Source of the DNA: Acanthamoeba sp. SK_2022b
Taxonomy: Eukaryota; Discosea; Longamoebia; Acanthamoebidae
NCBI GenBank assembly: GCA_027943245.1
Contig: JANDJZ010001490.1
Coordinates: 1-10,256, forward strand
Direction: 5' to 3'
DNA: 10,256 nt
This document shows, piece after piece, positions 8,733 through 10,256 of this stretch. Made by a program: the position numbers and the translations under genes. The notes under the pieces are model-generated. The model saw only the letters and a list, made by a program, of their open reading frames with translations. It was not told where the DNA came from and made no database searches. Each line of letters begins with the position of its first letter. Positions within the stretch are counted from its first letter, which is position 1.

Positions 8733-9431
8733 GGAGGTCAGAAATTGAGCAGAAAAGCAGCGAATGAGAGAGAGGAAGCCACCTTAAGGTAGGAGTCGAG
8801 GGACCCATCCGGTATGAACTCGGTGACGAGGTAGGCGGAGCCCGGGCTGAGCGCCACGCCGTAGAGGGTCACCACATTGGGGTGGACCGACACCGAACTG
8901 CCCGCGTCGCGTTCATAAGAATTAATTCGTTCGCGGTAATAGGAGTTATAAATAAATAAATATAAATAAAGTGGGGAGCGCTTGCCTCATGATCTTGGCC
9001 TCTTCCTGCAGCGAGGAGGTGTCCACCTCTCGCAGCTGCTTGATCGCGACCGTCGTCGTGCCACGCCACTTGCCCACAAACACCTGTCCAGCACCCGGCC
9101 CAGTCGTCAGAAACACCACGCATGCGTTTGGGGGGGGGGCAAGGGCCCGTGCCTCCCCGAAATTGCCGCCGCCGAGACGCTTGCCCAGGCTCAGCTCGCT
9201 CGGCTCCATCACCCAATACAGCGGATCGCCCTCCCCGCCGTCTGGACAACAGCGCGTGAGCGCCCACTCGTCGGTTGGGAGGGAGAGGCTAGAGGGAGAG
9301 CAAGTACTTGCGATCCGATTGAGGGACTGCTGGAAGGCCTTGAGCAGCTTCTTCTTGTGGCCCATCAGGCTGATGCCTAATCGGTCGAGGTCCCACTCCT
9401 TGAGCAGCGGCAGGTCGGTTATGCGCAGGTC

Positions 9432-9505
<74 letters not shown>

Positions 9506-10256
9506 CCGCAAAGAGTCAGGCGGGACGAACGCGTGCGTGCCCGTGCGGAACCAGGCGCGCGCACCTGAGCCTGCAAGAGGTTGTCCTTGTACTGGAGCAA
9601 CCCGATGTCCGTCAACAGATCCGTGATCGCTTTCTGCACGCGCACACGCACACGCGCGCGCGCGCCAAAGGGGTTCGGTCAGCGATGATCGATCACACAA
9701 GCCTGCGAAGTCGCGCGTGGTTGGTTGGGAGAGGGCACACCTCCTTGCGGGCGCCCTCGACGAGCACTTCGACGGCCGGGCCGGAGGTGGTGAAGGTCAT
9801 GCCGTAGGTCTGCTCCGGCGTGACCTTGCGAATGACCGTGTGTGCCGACGTGACCGAGAGATCGGCAAAGGACTGCATGTGGGGCGGCGCTTCCGCGCCC
9901 GCGTCGCCGTCCGGGTTGCCGGCGGCGTCGGCGATGTCGCGCGGCGTGAGCGACGACGACCTGGCGGGACGCATGATTGTCGACATCGACTCCATGCGCT
10001 GGGAGAGCTTCATCATGGTCTGGCGCTGGCCCAGCATCCGCATGTCCTCCTTCCTGCGCCCGACCGGCTTGGCCGCGTCGTCCCCGCCGCTCTTCTTCTT
10101 GCCGCTGCTCTTCTTGGCCCACGCCTTCTTCTGCTTGCGCTTGCTCTTCTCCTTTTTCTCTTTTTCCTTGGCCTTTTCTTTGTCTTTCTTTCGCGTTTCC
10201 TTGGTTCTGGGACTGCTCGCGCCGGCGCGCAGCGAGAGCCGGAGCGCGCGCCCGCC
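5253..10256 (-). CDS. SAM domain - tyrosine-kinase-like - WD40 propeller protein (5' partial, 1,102 aa visible)
   Basis: Exons from 5' to 3' on the minus strand: 10256-9741, 9633-9565, 9431-9308, 9241-9153, 9083-8986, 8897-8783, 8657-8592, 8485-8393, 8223-8065, 7981-7199, 7051-6923, 6820-6698, 6597-6509, 6377-6116, 6019-5897, 5795-5694, 5621-5253 (TGA at 5255-5253). All junctions keep frame, giving 1,102 residues; the start is outside the window. In order: Lys-rich low-complexity region (about 18-70), SAM (173-236), kinase (about 250-508), Gly/Ala/His-rich linker (509-704), seven WD40-like blades (705-1076), and a tail with eight His. Kinase residues present: GGGNFG loop 260-265, Lys281, Glu293/294, HRDLATRN 369-376, DFG 393-395, SPE 419-421. 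The family phosphorylates proteins; the HRDLATRN and PIRWSSPE motifs point to tyrosine specificity. SAM and propeller would supply protein contacts. No membrane segment is visible, so it is probably cytosolic. Two introns (8898-8985 and 9084-9152) have GC donors. Confidence 0.9.
5277..5300 (-). repeat. Exonic (CAC)8 run encoding eight histidines
   Basis: On the plus strand this is eight GTG triplets. In the minus-strand gene it is in frame and encodes His x8, eighteen to eleven residues before the Gly-Gly... tail ends at QRASSRP. It is the only long triplet repeat in the window that I place in an exon. Confidence 0.85.
5650..5692. repeat. Polypurine/polypyrimidine tract in a kinase-gene intron
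   Basis: Repeats of GAGGGGAGAG on the plus strand, so a pure pyrimidine run next to the donor GTCTCT on the transcript strand (intron 5622-5693). The near mirror symmetry is of the kind that can form triplex DNA. Confidence 0.7.
6051..6110. repeat. Imperfect CATTGACGACCAC repeats in a kinase-gene intron
   Basis: Three copies of ATTGACGACCAC separated by GACCAC-like variants fill most of intron 6020-6115. The donor is GTACGC and the acceptor CGACAG on the minus strand. Confidence 0.7.
6417..6487. repeat. (CCA)n microsatellite, about 24 units, in a kinase-gene intron
   Basis: An uninterrupted CCA run (TGG on the transcript strand) of about 71 bases inside intron 6378-6508. The donor is TC|GTATGT and the acceptor GGACAG|G, a phase-2 intron. 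The His, Val, Gly and Trp homopolymer ORFs read from it are artefacts. Confidence 0.9.
7088..7187. repeat. (GTGTGC)n hexamer microsatellite, about 16 units, in a kinase-gene intron
   Basis: Nearly perfect hexamers, CACACG on the transcript strand, occupying about two thirds of intron 7052-7198 (donor GTACGC, acceptor GTGCAG). It is an alternating purine-pyrimidine tract, so Z-DNA-prone. Confidence 0.9.
8245..8338. repeat. (TG)n microsatellite, about 46 units with one interruption, in a kinase-gene intron
   Basis: TG dinucleotides (CA on the transcript strand) in intron 8224-8392, broken once by GATG at about 8304. This is the longest dinucleotide run in the window. Confidence 0.9.
8673..8731. 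repeat. (AC)n microsatellite, about 29 units, in a kinase-gene intron
   Basis: AC on the plus strand, so TG on the transcript strand, in intron 8658-8782, ending about 13 bases before the acceptor GTGCAG. Confidence 0.9.
9308..9633 (-). other. SAM domain of the kinase protein (two exons)
   Basis: Residues 173-236, split by the TG-repeat intron at 9432-9564. Visible SAM landmarks: AITDLLTDIGLLQYKDNLL in the first helix region, then ITDLPLLKEWDLDRLGISL, and MGHKKKLLKAFQQSL in the long last helix (the GHR/GHK-K-L signature). SAM domains form homo- or hetero-oligomers, so this could cluster the kinase. Confidence 0.85.
9434..9503. repeat. (AC)n microsatellite, about 35 units, abutting a splice acceptor
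   Basis: On the transcript strand this is an uninterrupted TG run that goes straight into the acceptor TAG at 9434-9432 of intron 9432-9564, in the middle of the SAM domain. No ordinary polypyrimidine tract is present. Confidence 0.9.
9636..9665. repeat. CG/CA alternating tract at a splice acceptor
   Basis: Alternating purine-pyrimidine GCACGCGCACACG... tract directly next to the CAG acceptor of intron 9634-9740, opening the SAM-domain exon. Confidence 0.75.

Larger units (their letters stand above)
7787..9203 (-). other. Tyrosine-kinase-like catalytic domain (seven exons)
   Basis: Residues about 250-508. All key motifs are intact: P-loop LGGGNFGE, VAIK lysine (Lys281), helix-C glutamate, gatekeeper/hinge VTEFIPDGSL, HRDLATRN catalytic loop, CDFGLSR, paired activation-loop tyrosines (405-406), PIRWSSPEAL, DVWSFGVVMWE, and the C-lobe CP..VYRVMLKCW...RPAF. 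Ala and Arg inside HRDLATRN, and PIRW before SPE, are the classic tyrosine-kinase signatures, in contrast to the HRDLKxxN and GTxxWMAPE of TKL or Ser/Thr kinases. Confidence 0.9.

Noticed and set aside
9301..9310. A fourth GC donor (ATC|GCAAGT) in the kinase gene
   Set aside because: The frame after the acceptor fits only GT three to four bases later (GCAA|GTACTT), which gives NGGEGDPLYW.
8971..9807. 278-codon plus-strand ORF with a Thr-His repeat
   Set aside because: It lies opposite the SAM and kinase exons and runs through a CA microsatellite; the minus strand has the conserved motifs.
5253..10256. LRRK/Roco kinase
   Set aside because: No ROC-COR region precedes the kinase; a SAM domain does, and the catalytic motifs are tyrosine-kinase-like.

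Overview
The window looks like nuclear DNA of a free-living amoeba, most likely Acanthamoeba or a close relative. This is inferred from style, not from a database match: GC-rich exons cut by many short introns (about 60-170 nt), donors of the GTGCGY / GTACRY / GTATRY type, microsatellites concentrated inside introns, and F-box, MORN and tyrosine-kinase-like genes packed closely together.

Plus-strand left half. (a) 1-370: the last two exons of a gene entering from the left, tentatively the C-terminus of a large Sec7/BIG-type ARF-GEF. (b) 611-2886: a complete nine-exon gene that I can splice into a continuous 468-residue protein with an N-terminal F-box, about eight MORN repeats and a charged coiled-coil tail. 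(c) 3384-4271 (possibly from 3162): an intronless ORF of unknown function, followed 22 bases after its stop codon by an AATAAA signal. (d) 4313-4787: remains of a protein-kinase domain with at least four frame changes and two internal losses, clearly a pseudogene. (e) 4788-5252: a gap holding one very weak short acidic ORF and a perfect 9-bp inverted repeat.

Minus-strand right half. From 10256 down to 5253 lies one large gene whose 5' end is beyond the window. Seventeen exons join without a frame break into 1,102 residues: a Lys-rich low-complexity N-region, a SAM domain, a kinase domain with tyrosine-kinase signatures (HRDLATRN, DFG, PIRWSSPE), a roughly 195-residue low-complexity linker, and about seven WD40-like blades forming a probable beta-propeller, ending in a natural eight-histidine run. 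The gene is convergent with everything on its left. Several of its introns carry long TG/CA, CACACG or TGG repeats, some touching the splice acceptor.

The genes do not form an operon. By inference, the F-box/MORN protein would be a ubiquitin-ligase substrate adaptor with a possible membrane- or cytoskeleton-binding MORN sheet, and the SAM-kinase-propeller protein a cytoplasmic signalling kinase that scaffolds partners at both ends. The points most worth following are the SAM-tyrosine-kinase-propeller architecture, three apparent GC-AG introns among 25, the decayed kinase beside an intronless orphan ORF, and simple repeats placed at splice sites.
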